From: an uncultured Oscillospiraceae bacterium
GTDB taxonomy: Bacteria; Bacillota; Clostridia; Oscillospirales; Oscillospiraceae
Assembly (NCBI GenBank): GCA_934512135.1
Contig: CAKSWT010000017.1
Location: 12,390 to 76,389 of the forward strand
DNA length: 64,000 nucleotides
Direction of reading: 5' to 3'
The translations under genes were made by a program, and so were the position numbers. Of this stretch, positions 31,833 through 39,513 are shown in pieces. The notes beneath the pieces are model-generated. The model searched no databases, was not told where the DNA came from, and was given only the letters and a program-made list of their open reading frames with translations. Within the stretch, counting starts at the first letter, position 1; each line of letters opens with the position of its first letter.

Positions 31833-32348
31833 ATGGCATCTATGAATTTGAAGATCGGAGAATGTGTACACTACGGCGCCCATGGGGTTTGTCAGGTCTG
31901 CGGCCGGGAAACCAAGGAGCTGGGAGGAAAGCGGCGCAGCTATTTTACCCTGCGGCCCACAGGGCGTGAGAATATCCTGCTGTATTTGCCGGAGGACGCA
32001 GAGCCGGAGAAGGTCCGGCTGCGCCGATTGCTGTCCCGGCAGGAGATTATGGAGCTGATCCATCGGGCAGGGGAGACCCAGACGAATTGGATTACGGACA
32101 GCAAGGTCCGGCGGGAGGCGTTTACCAAGATCCTGCACGAGGGCGACGCCCTGGAGCTCATTGGTATGCTCAAGGCGATTTATCTCCATGAGGAGGCGCT
32201 GCCCCAGGGCAAACAGCTCCCCATGAGCGATCAGGAAATGCAGCAGGCGGCCAAGCGGCAGCTTTACAGCGAAATGGCCTATGTGCTGTCCATTGAGGAG
32301 AGCCAGGTACAGCCCTTTATTATGAATCAGCTGGAGGGAGAGGTGTAG
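31833..32348 (+). CDS. CarD-family RNA-polymerase-binding regulator
   Basis: 171 residues. The N-terminal RNA-polymerase interaction domain begins KIGECVHYGAHGVCQV, the standard opening of CarD/CdnL/TRCF domains. The C-terminal half is helical (RREAFTKILHEGDALELIGMLKAIY). These proteins stabilise open promoter complexes. A GGAGG site 5 bases before the ATG at 31833 fixes the start. Confidence 0.88.
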   Translation: MASMNLKIGECVHYGAHGVCQVCGRETKELGGKRRSYFTLRPTGRENILLYLPEDAEPEKVRLRRLLSRQEIMELIHRAGETQTNWITDSKVRREAFTKILHEGDALELIGMLKAIYLHEEALPQGKQLPMSDQEMQQAAKRQLYSEMAYVLSIEESQVQPFIMNQLEGEV

Positions 32349-32425
32349 CCGACGCCTTTCCCGGGACTTCGACCGAGAGAATGTGCTACGATGGTGGTGC
32401 AGCTTACAAATCGAGTATCCATAGG

Positions 32426-32469
32426 AAAAAAGAACGCACTGTCAGAACCGGGACGGTGCGTTCTTTTTT
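32426..32469 (+). terminator. Terminator of the CarD-family gene
   Basis: An imperfect stem of about 17 bp (AAAAAGAACGCACtGTC with GACgGTGCGTTCTTTTT) carries a long T-run and lies 78 bases after the stop. Confidence 0.85.
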
Positions 32470-32565
32470 GGCATGGCACATTTGAACGCAAATTACGCCA
32501 GGACAGTTAACAATTTAGAAATAATTGCACAAAAACATGAGGTACATTCTGTTGGGTATGAAGGG

Positions 32566-32594
32566 TTGACAGAACATATCGTAGAATTTATAAT
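32566..32594 (+). promoter_or_regulatory. Promoter of the 32.7-kb lipoprotein gene
   Basis: TTGACA (32566-32571) and TATAAT (32589-32594) with a 17-base spacer. The 319-base gap before the lipoprotein gene holds only this promoter and the CarD terminator. Confidence 0.75.
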
Positions 32595-32667
32595 TGCCTT
32601 ACAGCACATCCTGTAGGACGGCTGAACCTTCCCGCTGGGACCAAGCGGGAAAATACAAGGAGGAGAA

Positions 32668-33294
32668 ATGATGAAAAAGAGAATACTGCCCTGTGCGGTG
32701 GCCGTTTGCCTGATGGTTGGGCTGATGGCCGCCTGTGGAACGGACGTTGCCTCCACCACGCCGGCATCTGGAGAGGTGTCGGTGGCGGAGGTCACCAAGG
32801 CGCCGGAAACGCCGACCCCGACGCAGACACCGGAGCCTAAGGTAGAATCTGCGGTGGAGTCTAAGGTGGAGCCTGGGTCGGCAGAGGAGGTCTCTGAGCC
32901 GGAGAAGAAGACCTGCACGGTGACATTTTCCGACGGACAGACCTTTGAGGCCACGGTGGGAGAGGACTTTGTGTTCTTCTTTCAGTGTGACGCCCCTGGA
33001 GACATGGGAGAGCCGAATCCCGGAGAGGAGGGGGCCGGCATTACCACCTCCGACGGTACCGTTACATACTCCAATGTAGGGCTGGGTGGTCCCTTCCGGT
33101 ATCCCACCAGTGAAAAGGTCACCATTTCCGGATTCCAGGGAGACTTTGAGGTGACCATCACCGAGGCAGCCACAAACATGGGCGCCACCTACACCATCTA
33201 TACCGAGGAACAGGACATTGCGGATGCCATCGCTTTTGCGGAAGAAATGGCAAAGCAGCAGGCGGAGAATCCCATGCCTGCCCCGGAAGGATAA
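32668..33294 (+). CDS. Lipoprotein of unknown function
   Basis: 208 residues. The signal ends in LMAAC (lipobox). A Thr/Pro/Glu-rich spacer (about residues 30-80) is followed by a compact beta-rich domain (TCTVTFSDGQTFEATVGEDFVFFFQCD ... VTISGFQGDFEVTITEAATNMG in parts) that looks like an immunoglobulin-like or carbohydrate-binding sandwich, but no family was recognised. GGAGGAG is just upstream of tandem ATGs. Confidence 0.75.
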   Translation: MMKKRILPCAVAVCLMVGLMAACGTDVASTTPASGEVSVAEVTKAPETPTPTQTPEPKVESAVESKVEPGSAEEVSEPEKKTCTVTFSDGQTFEATVGEDFVFFFQCDAPGDMGEPNPGEEGAGITTSDGTVTYSNVGLGGPFRYPTSEKVTISGFQGDFEVTITEAATNMGATYTIYTEEQDIADAIAFAEEMAKQQAENPMPAPEG

Positions 33295-33301
33295 TGAAAC
33301 C

Positions 33302-33330
33302 ATGCCCCCACTGATGGCCAGTGGGGGCAT
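33302..33330 (+). other. Hairpin after the lipoprotein gene
   Basis: ATGCCCCCACT and AGTGGGGGCAT form an 11-bp stem 7 bases after the stop. It has no T-run; the next hairpin at 33383 supplies one. Confidence 0.6.
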
Positions 33331-33382
33331 AGGCTTGTCAGAAAAGCCTGGAGCCGATCTGACAGAGATTTTTCACAAGCTG

Positions 33383-33424
33383 AGCCAGGCCAGAGGATCG
33401 TCCTCTGGCCTGGCTGTTCCTTTT
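33383..33424 (+). terminator. Repeat-type terminator (copy 1 of the AGCCAGGCC hairpin)
   Basis: AGCCAGGCCAGAGGA and its complement make a 15-bp perfect stem with loop TCG, then GTTCCTTTTTT. The identical 15-bp arms recur at 41380-41412, so this is a dispersed palindromic unit reused as a terminator. Confidence 0.75.
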
Positions 33425-33808
33425 TTATCCCCTCGGAGGTGGACCGCCGGGGCCACCGGGAGGCGGCATTCCCGGGCCACCGGGAGGCGGACCGCCCGCG
33501 GGCATGGGCGGAGCCTCTACCGGGCGAGACGCTGTGGAAAATTCCACCACAACGCCTTCCATGCCGCCCTGGAACACCATCTTTCCCTCCACATTGCCCG
33601 ACGGGTCAATTGTACCCTCATAGCAGCGGATCAGGCCGCCCTGCTCAATGCGGAAGGCGAACGCCCCATTCCGGATCTGGGCCGGCTCCAAAAACGGCAC
33701 TGTGGCCCACTGCCCTGGGGCAATGTCCACGCTGGCGGTTTGGGCGTCAAAGTCAATGGTGGTTTCCCGCTCGGCGCCAGGGGTGTGTTCGTAGACCATA
33801 TATGTCAC
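33425..33808 (-). CDS. Small protein with C-terminal Gly-Pro-rich tail
   Basis: About 127 residues from a GTG at 33808, chosen because AAGGAAGG lies 7 bases upstream; an ATG 9 bases further in is possible. The body is beta-rich (TTIDFDAQTASVDIAPGQW, FRIEQGGLIRCYEG, KMVFQGGMEGVVVEF) and acidic. The tail is PPMPAGGPPPGGPGMPPPGGPGG-like, resembling the low-complexity segments of the proteins at 2.7, 54.7 and 63.8 kb. No signal peptide. It lies 98 bases downstream of the AlaX gene. Function not recognised. Confidence 0.6.
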   Translation of the reverse strand: MTYMVYEHTPGAERETTIDFDAQTASVDIAPGQWATVPFLEPAQIRNGAFAFRIEQGGLIRCYEGTIDPSGNVEGKMVFQGGMEGVVVEFSTASRPVEAPPMPAGGPPPGGPGMPPPGGPGGPPPRG

Positions 33809-33905
33809 AAAAATCCCTTCCTTCTCAAAAATATAGGCGGAGACAAACGCCTCCGCCCGTCGCAATCCTATTATAGTACGTTTTCGAAGTATCCGCAAGA
33901 AAAAC

Positions 33906-35057
33906 TCAGTGCCGGGACATAAATGCAACAATCTCGTCCCATTTTGCACCCACAGAGCCCTGTACAAACCCTGGCTTCCCGCCGCCGCGGCCCTGTAAGG
34001 CTCCGTTAAGCTCCTTGACCCAGGCGCTTAGGTTCCCCTCCGGCTGCCCTACGGCGTAGCGATAGCCTTGGGCCTCATCTCCGGAAAACACCGCCGCTCG
34101 GCCTCCGCAGGTCTCCTGAATGGCGATGGCTGCCCGCCGAACTCCGTCCGGTGTCAGCCCCGGAAGGTTCACCAAAACGTCGCCTTTTCCCCGCAGCTCC
34201 TCCGCCTTTGCGGCAAACTGGGCATTCTCCATGGCAAAAAGCTGCTGCTTCTTTGTCTCCAGCTCCGCTGTCAGGTTCTCCACCGCCTTGGCTGTCTCCC
34301 GCACCTTGGCGGACAGCAGCTGGGACACCTGGCGGTTCTGGGCCACAATATCGCAGAGATAGCGGTAGGCGCGTCCGCCGCAGAGCATCTCCACCCGGAC
34401 GCCGCTGTGGAATTTCTCCACACTGATTAGCTTCACCAGTCCAATCTCTCCGGTCCGGCGCACATGGGTCCCGCAGCAGGCGCAGATGTCTGCCCCTGGG
34501 AATTCCACAATCCGGACCTGCCCTGTGAGCTCCTTCTTGCTGCGGTAGGGGATTTGCTTCAGCTCCTCCGGGCTGGGATACCAACATTTCACCGGAGTGT
34601 CCAGCCAAATCCGCTGGTTGACCTCCTGCTCTACCGCCTGGAGCTGCTGCTCCGTAAGTTCACCGGAGAAATCAATGGTAATCATCTCTCCACCCATGTG
34701 GAAGCCCACGTTCTCGTAGCCGTAGATTCGATGGACAACCCCGGAGACCATGTGTTCGCCGGAGTGCTGCTGGGTGAGGTCGAAGCGGTAGCCCCAGTCG
34801 ATTTTCCCCTGGACCTGGGTCCCAATCTCCAGCGGCGCATCGGTGTAGTGCAGCACCTGTCCGTCCTTTTCATGGGTATCCGTTACGGGAATGCCGTTTA
34901 GGGTCCCTCGGTCTCCGGGCTGTCCGCCGCCCTCGGGGTAAAAGCAGGTACGATCCAGCACCACAGCCCAGCCGGACTTCCGGCGCTGGCAGTCGGTCAC
35001 CACCGCGGCAAAGGTGGTCTGATAGGCGTCCTGATAAAAGAGCTTTTCTGTTTCCAT
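33906..35057 (-). CDS. Alanyl-tRNA editing protein (AlaX-L type)
   Basis: 383 residues. The editing core has the zinc ligands HSGEH and CCGTHV; FYPEGGGQPGDRG is the conserved N-terminal block of AlaRS/AlaX. A coiled helix and a DHHA1-like C-terminal domain (GGGKPGFVQGSV-like GG motif) follow. It removes Ser or Gly misattached to tRNA-Ala. GGAGG lies 5 bases before the chosen ATG. It is 69 bases downstream of the 35.1-kb gene on the same strand. Confidence 0.9.
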   Translation of the reverse strand: METEKLFYQDAYQTTFAAVVTDCQRRKSGWAVVLDRTCFYPEGGGQPGDRGTLNGIPVTDTHEKDGQVLHYTDAPLEIGTQVQGKIDWGYRFDLTQQHSGEHMVSGVVHRIYGYENVGFHMGGEMITIDFSGELTEQQLQAVEQEVNQRIWLDTPVKCWYPSPEELKQIPYRSKKELTGQVRIVEFPGADICACCGTHVRRTGEIGLVKLISVEKFHSGVRVEMLCGGRAYRYLCDIVAQNRQVSQLLSAKVRETAKAVENLTAELETKKQQLFAMENAQFAAKAEELRGKGDVLVNLPGLTPDGVRRAAIAIQETCGGRAAVFSGDEAQGYRYAVGQPEGNLSAWVKELNGALQGRGGGKPGFVQGSVGAKWDEIVAFMSRH

Positions 35058-35126
35058 AGGTTCCTCCCAAGAAAAATGATACAAATCAGAAGCGCCGGGG
35101 CCCTCTGGGGCCTCCGGCGCCTGTCG

Positions 35127-35663
35127 TCAGGAGACCTGGCGGCCGAAATGATAGTTCACCACATTGGAGCGCTCCGGCTGCCGGGAGCCGGTGGGTGTCT
35201 GCTGAGACACAGGCCCCTGGGGCGGTTGGGTTTGGTACGCCTGGGCCTCTTGCTTCTGCCGGTCCAGCAGGTCAATAAACAGGTCTAGATTATATCCCGG
35301 ATCCAGTCGCTGCTGCATAATGCCAATGAGCAGCCGCACCGGCCCGTGGCCATAGGTGCTGCAGTAGCGTTCCTCTGCCCGCTGGAAAAACCGGGGCAGC
35401 TCCGTCTTGCCCGCCCGCACTGCGGCTGCCACCTCCGAGGGGCAGCGAAGATAGAGATAGAAGCACCGGCTGTCGGTGATATACTCCTCCAGCATATCCA
35501 GGCGATTCAGCTCCTGCTGATCCTCCACATCCACCCGGACATAGCGCTCGCAGGACGCACGGAACATCCGCTCCGCCTCTGCCAGTTTTGCGCCGGGATT
35601 CTGCCCGTTCCACTCCCGCAGGAACGCAATGGCCTTTTCCTCAGAGATTGCTTTGATGATCAT
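35127..35663 (-). CDS. Hypothetical cytoplasmic protein
   Basis: 178 residues, mostly helical, no signal peptide or membrane segment. The first 135 residues are charged and ordered (FLREWNGQNPGAKLAEAERMF, YGHGPVRLLIGIMQQRLDPGYNLDLFIDLL in parts). The last 40 are Gln/Pro/Ser-rich and likely disordered. No family was recognised. It precedes the AlaX gene on the same strand. A GGAGTG site precedes the ATG. Confidence 0.65.
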   Translation of the reverse strand: MIIKAISEEKAIAFLREWNGQNPGAKLAEAERMFRASCERYVRVDVEDQQELNRLDMLEEYITDSRCFYLYLRCPSEVAAAVRAGKTELPRFFQRAEERYCSTYGHGPVRLLIGIMQQRLDPGYNLDLFIDLLDRQKQEAQAYQTQPPQGPVSQQTPTGSRQPERSNVVNYHFGRQVS

Positions 35664-35947
35664 GCCGCTTCACTCCTTTATATCATTGGGTACACAACAG
35701 AACTGCGGGCGCCCCCGACTTTCTCTTTTATTTTACTTTTTTCCCGGAGAGAATGCAACGGGAATTCCTGTTTCTACGGCAAAAACTTTTCCCTATGGTG
35801 CCAGTCCCGTTAGAAGGAAGCCCTTTGCCGCCACACTTTCAGTGAATCCTACCAAGCAGAGCCGGGGTATTCGCCGTCCCTTTTTTCAGAATTTTGAGGG
35901 ATGACGCCAAGATTTTTGGCCGGTTTAAAATATTTTTCCATTTTCTA

Positions 35948-35978
35948 TTGACATTCCCCTTAGGGGAACTTGTATAAT
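35948..35978 (+). promoter_or_regulatory. MerR-type promoter: 19-bp spacer with central palindrome
   Basis: TTGACA (35948-35953) and TATAAT (35973-35978) are 19 bases apart, and the spacer holds the perfect inverted repeat TTCCCCT-T-AGGGGAA (35954-35968). An overlong spacer with a centred palindrome is the defining layout of MerR-family operators, where the regulator twists the DNA to activate. It lies 25 bases before the MerR gene, so the gene is very likely autoregulated. The preceding 270 bases show nothing clear. Confidence 0.85.
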
Positions 35979-36003
35979 GAGCATGGAAAGGAGGTCGATT
36001 CCC

Positions 36004-36651
36004 ATGAAAATCAAGGACGTCAGCCTGAAAACCGGTCTCAGCAAGAAGACCATTCGCTTCTACGAGGCCGAGGGGCTGGTTACACCGGAAAAAACCTATC
36101 AGAACGGCCGTGCCTATCGCTCCTATTCCGAGGAGAACCTGGAGACGCTTAGCAAGATTGCCGTACTGCGCCGGGCCAGATTTTCTGTGGAGGAGATCCG
36201 GCAGATTCAGCAGACCCCGGATCAGATTCCGACCATCTTCCAGCGCTATCGAGAGCGCCTTCACAGGGAACAGAAGAACCTGGCACAGGTTCTGAAGGTT
36301 GCCGATGCTATAGAGCAGACATCCCTCACCTCTGAGGCCGTACTGGTGGCCCGGATGCAGCCCGTGACGGCGGAGCTTCCCCTTCCTGCCGCAGACATGC
36401 ATCCCCACTTCCGCTATCTCGATCTGTTGGAGGAGAACATGATGAAAAAGAAGAAAAAGATCAATATGACAGAGGACGAGTTGAGGCAGCACCGCATCGC
36501 CGCGGAAAACGCTGCACTGTACGCAGGCTTCAGTGTCCAGAACAACGCCGGCAACAACGTGGCATCCGGTGGTAAGGGCGGCGGCTTTGACATCAGCAAT
36601 GCCCAAAAAATCGCCGCCTATAATCTGCTGATGAACAACAAGGACGACTGA
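36004..36651 (+). CDS. MerR-family transcriptional regulator
   Basis: 215 residues. The N-terminal winged helix (MKIKDVSLKTGLSKKTIRFYEAEGLVTPEK) and RAYRSYSEENLETLSKI are typical MerR. A coiled dimer helix (residues about 80-120) follows. The C-terminal domain is long, with a Lys run (MMKKKKKINM) and an Asn/Gly-rich stretch (NNAGNNVASGGKGGGFD). No clustered Cys metal site is seen, so a metal sensor is unlikely. AAAGGAGG precedes the chosen ATG by 9 bases. The target gene besides itself is not evident. Confidence 0.88.
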   Translation: MKIKDVSLKTGLSKKTIRFYEAEGLVTPEKTYQNGRAYRSYSEENLETLSKIAVLRRARFSVEEIRQIQQTPDQIPTIFQRYRERLHREQKNLAQVLKVADAIEQTSLTSEAVLVARMQPVTAELPLPAADMHPHFRYLDLLEENMMKKKKKINMTEDELRQHRIAAENAALYAGFSVQNNAGNNVASGGKGGGFDISNAQKIAAYNLLMNNKDD

Positions 36652-36693
36652 TCCTGTCCCCGATGACACACTGACCAGCGGCATATACGCTAC

Positions 36694-36953
36694 CACCGCC
36701 CGGACGACTGTCCGGGCGGTGGTGAGCCTGTCGGAAAAGCCGGGAGGCTTTTCCGACAAAGGGACTGCGGCCTGATGCGCGCATTTTTGTGCGCCCCGGC
36801 GCACAAAAGCCACACTGTCAGGCCGAGATGTATTTTCCGCCATGTACACGCCCCGGCGGAAAATGATCTGATCTTATTTCGCCGCTGCGGCGGCGAAACT
36901 CTGCGAGGCTTTTTGACAAACGGCACCGCCCGGACGACTGTCCGGGCGGTGGT
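36694..36953. repeat. Field of six palindromes in the 304-bp MerR-rpoD gap
   Basis: Stems seen: 36694-36722 (CCACCGCCCGGAC arms), 36729-36758 (TGTCGGAAAAGCC arms), 36785-36808 (TTTTGTGCGCC arms), 36832-36864 (ATTTTCCGCC arms), 36877-36898 (TTTCGCCGC arms) and 36925-36953 (repeat of the first unit). The last, followed by TTTTT on the plus strand, is a good terminator; the first and last share an identical core. No coding frame is credible in the gap. Confidence 0.75.
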
Positions 36954-36955
36954 TT

Positions 36956-38071
36956 TTAGCAGTAGAAGTCCTTGATTTTCTTGGCGCGACTGGGATGACG
37001 CAGCTTTCGGATGGCCTTATTCTCAATCTGGCGGATCCGCTCTCGGGTGACCCCAAAGATCTGCCCCACCTCTTCCAGGGTGTGGGTCCGGCCATCATAC
37101 ATGCCGAACCGCATCCGAAGCACGTCGGCCTCTCGCTCCGTCAGGGTCTGGAGAATCTCGTTGAGGGCCTCCGCCAGCAGCGTATTGGAGGTGGCATCCG
37201 CCGGTCCGGGGGTGTTGTCATCCTCCACAAAGGACCCGATGGTGGTGTCCTCTTCATCTCCTACAGGCGTATCCAGAGACAGGGTATCCGCCGAGGTCCG
37301 GGTAGCCTCAATGACCTTTTCAATGGGAATATGCAGGTCCTCGGAGATTTCCTCCATGGTGGGCTCCCGGCCCAGCTCCTGCACCAGCTTCCGGTTGCAT
37401 CTGGTGACCTTGTTGATAACCTCCACCATATGTACCGGCACGCGGATGGTCCGGGCTTGGTCAGCAATGGCCCGGGTAATGGCCTGGCGAATCCACCAGG
37501 TGGCGTAGGTGGAGAACTTGTTGCCCTTGGTGTAGTCAAACTTGTCCACCGCACGAATCAAGCCCGTGTTGCCCTCCTGGATCAGATCCAGAATATGCAG
37601 CCCCCGTCCGGAGTATTTTTTCGCAATGGAAACCACCAGGCGAAGGTTGGCCTCGGTGAGCTTATCCTTGGCGTATTTATCTCCCTGGGCCACACGGGCC
37701 GCCAGATCCTGCTCTTCCTCCGGGGACAGCAGGTGAATCTGACCGATCTCCTTGAGATACATCCGAACCGGGTCGTCCAGATTATACTCGGCAGCCAGCT
37801 CTACCGGGTCCACCAGCTCCTCTTCCTCCTCCATGGGCGCGTCCCCGGCCGGATCCAACTCCAGCTCCGCGCCCACGATCTGAATTCCAAGGCTTTCGAT
37901 GGTGTCATACACATGCTCGATCTGCTCGGCATCTATGTCTAGCTTTTCCAGCACGGCGAGAATTTCAGAGGACTGCAGGGCGCCGTTTTTCTGTCCCTTG
38001 GCCAAAAGGGCCAGCACCGGCGTCTTTGCCTCCTCCGTAAGCTTTGCTGTGGCATTATTTGCGCTTGCCAT
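36956..38071 (-). CDS. rpoD: Primary RNA polymerase sigma factor
   Basis: 371 residues, typical of Gram-positive SigA. Region 1.1 N-terminus, region 1.2/2 with DLIQEGNTGLIRAVDKFDYTKGNKFSTYATWWIRQAI in pieces, region 3, and region 4 with the helix-turn-helix TLEEVGQIFGVTRERIRQIE. It recognises the TTGACA/TATAAT promoters reported throughout this window. dnaG, its common upstream partner, is not adjacent. GAAGGAAG precedes the ATG. Confidence 0.97.
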   Translation of the reverse strand: MASANNATAKLTEEAKTPVLALLAKGQKNGALQSSEILAVLEKLDIDAEQIEHVYDTIESLGIQIVGAELELDPAGDAPMEEEEELVDPVELAAEYNLDDPVRMYLKEIGQIHLLSPEEEQDLAARVAQGDKYAKDKLTEANLRLVVSIAKKYSGRGLHILDLIQEGNTGLIRAVDKFDYTKGNKFSTYATWWIRQAITRAIADQARTIRVPVHMVEVINKVTRCNRKLVQELGREPTMEEISEDLHIPIEKVIEATRTSADTLSLDTPVGDEEDTTIGSFVEDDNTPGPADATSNTLLAEALNEILQTLTEREADVLRMRFGMYDGRTHTLEEVGQIFGVTRERIRQIENKAIRKLRHPSRAKKIKDFYC

Positions 38072-38181
38072 ATTGCACTTCCTTCGGTATAAGAGAAGTC
38101 CTTCTTAGTCAGCTAAAATCATCCAAAACTTGGAATCTATGTGCATGGCGCACTACGCTGATTTTAAGTTAGGCAACTGCT

Positions 38182-38210
38182 ATAGTACCATATTCCAAAA
38201 AATAATGCAA
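38182..38210 (-). promoter_or_regulatory. Promoter of rpoD
   Basis: On the minus strand TTGCAT (38210-38205) and TACTAT (38187-38182) are 17 bases apart, about 110 bases before the rpoD start. Confidence 0.6.
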
Positions 38211-38230
38211 GACTTTTTTGACTTTCCTCC

Positions 38231-38258
38231 TTGATTTCCTGTGATTTTCTGCTATGCT
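38231..38258 (+). promoter_or_regulatory. Promoter of the prephenate dehydrogenase gene
   Basis: TTGATT (38231-38236) and TATGCT (38253-38258), 16-base spacer, divergent from the rpoD promoter. Confidence 0.55.
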
Positions 38259-38305
38259 AAAGGGGAAAAGCGCCGATCCTCGGCATATCCTTGAGGTGAT
38301 ATATT

Positions 38306-39163
38306 ATGACAATCGCAGTGGTAGGCATGGGCCTTATTGGCGGCAGTCTCTGCCGGGCCTTTAAGCAATACACCCCCCACCGGGTGCTGGGATGGACCCG
38401 CAACCAAAAAACCGTGGCCTTTGCCCGTTCCGTAGAGGCCATTGACGGTCCTCTGACGGATTTGCGGGAGCCGGATGTGGTATTTGTGGCGCTGCCGCCG
38501 GAGGCCACCATCCGCTATCTCACGGAGCATGTGGGCGATTTTCGCCCGGGGACGGTGGTGGCGGATATCTGCGGCGTGAAGCAGCCCATTATCGACGCCG
38601 CAGACCGGCTCTACCACGACCACGGCATCCGCTATGTGGGGACGCATCCCATGGCCGGCAAGGAGGTGGCCGGATTTGCCAACTCCGATGTGGACCTCTA
38701 CAAAAACGCCAGCTATATTATCACCCCCACGGCGCTGACCGATCCGGCTGCGGTGGAAACCCTCAAGGCCCTGGCCTCCGCCATCGGCTTTACCCGGATT
38801 GAGCTCACTGATCCTATGCGGCACGACACCATCATCTCCTACACCTCACAGCTGGCCCATGTGGTGTCCTCCGCCTACATTAAAAGTCCCACGGCGGCCC
38901 TGACTCTGGGCTTTACCGCCGGCAGCTTCCAGGACATGACCCGTGTGGCTAAGCTGGATCCGGACATCTGGACCAGCCTGTTTGCCATGAACCGCGGCCC
39001 CCTGCTCCAGGAGATCAATACCCTGCTGGACAATCTCACCGTCTTTCGGGACGCCCTGGCCGCGGAGGATCTCTCCCAGGTTCACGCCCTTTTGCAGCGG
39101 GGCCGGGAGCTGCGGGAGGAAGTGCTCCTCCGGCAGCATCAGCAGCACACCGGCACCGACTGA
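38306..39163 (+). CDS. tyrA: Prephenate dehydrogenase
   Basis: 285 residues, the usual length for the single-domain enzyme. The Rossmann start VVGMGLIGGSLCRAF binds NAD(P). GTHPMAGKEVAGF, LTDPMRHD and SQLAHVVSSA are TyrA blocks, including the catalytic His in THPMAG-like context. It converts prephenate to 4-hydroxyphenylpyruvate in tyrosine synthesis. No ACT or chorismate mutase domain. Monocistronic. Confidence 0.92.
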   Translation: MTIAVVGMGLIGGSLCRAFKQYTPHRVLGWTRNQKTVAFARSVEAIDGPLTDLREPDVVFVALPPEATIRYLTEHVGDFRPGTVVADICGVKQPIIDAADRLYHDHGIRYVGTHPMAGKEVAGFANSDVDLYKNASYIITPTALTDPAAVETLKALASAIGFTRIELTDPMRHDTIISYTSQLAHVVSSAYIKSPTAALTLGFTAGSFQDMTRVAKLDPDIWTSLFAMNRGPLLQEINTLLDNLTVFRDALAAEDLSQVHALLQRGRELREEVLLRQHQQHTGTD

Positions 39164-39176
39164 CCGAGCCCTATCC

Positions 39177-39206
39177 AATCCCCTGGTTCACATCCGGGGG
39201 ATTTTC
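39177..39206 (+). terminator. Terminator of tyrA
   Basis: AATCCCCTGG and CCGGGGGATT form a 10-bp stem with one wobble, 7-base loop, then TTCC; 13 bases after the stop. Confidence 0.7.
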
Positions 39207-39310
39207 CATATATTCCACAAATTTTGACCTGTTTCCCACTGGAACTTTTCCCTGAACTTTCTAAGAATCAACCATTTTGAAAGGAAATTTTGTCAGTTTG
39301 TGCGGTGCGG

Positions 39311-39339
39311 TTGACAGACGGCCTTCCGTTTTGTATAGT
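39311..39339 (+). promoter_or_regulatory. Promoter of the first solute-binding lipoprotein gene
   Basis: TTGACA (39311-39316) and TATAGT (39334-39339) with a 17-base spacer. A leader of about 165 bases follows, with no clear structure noticed. Confidence 0.75.
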
Positions 39340-39513
39340 ATCCCAGTCGGTATATTACCAAGATGTTACGAAGCCTTTGAGGCAGTGTGTCGGCTTTATT
39401 CGATTTGTGCATAAATTCTGTTGCAATTAAACTGGATGAATCGCCACGCTTCCCGCATAATCGTCTCGACATTTTGGAGATACCCCTGTCACACACGGAA
39501 AGGAGTTAAACAC

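Noticed and set aside
36694..36953. Palindrome cluster considered as a CRISPR array or replication origin
   Set aside because: The repeats are of different sequence and spacing, with no cas genes, DnaA boxes or AT-rich unwinding segment.
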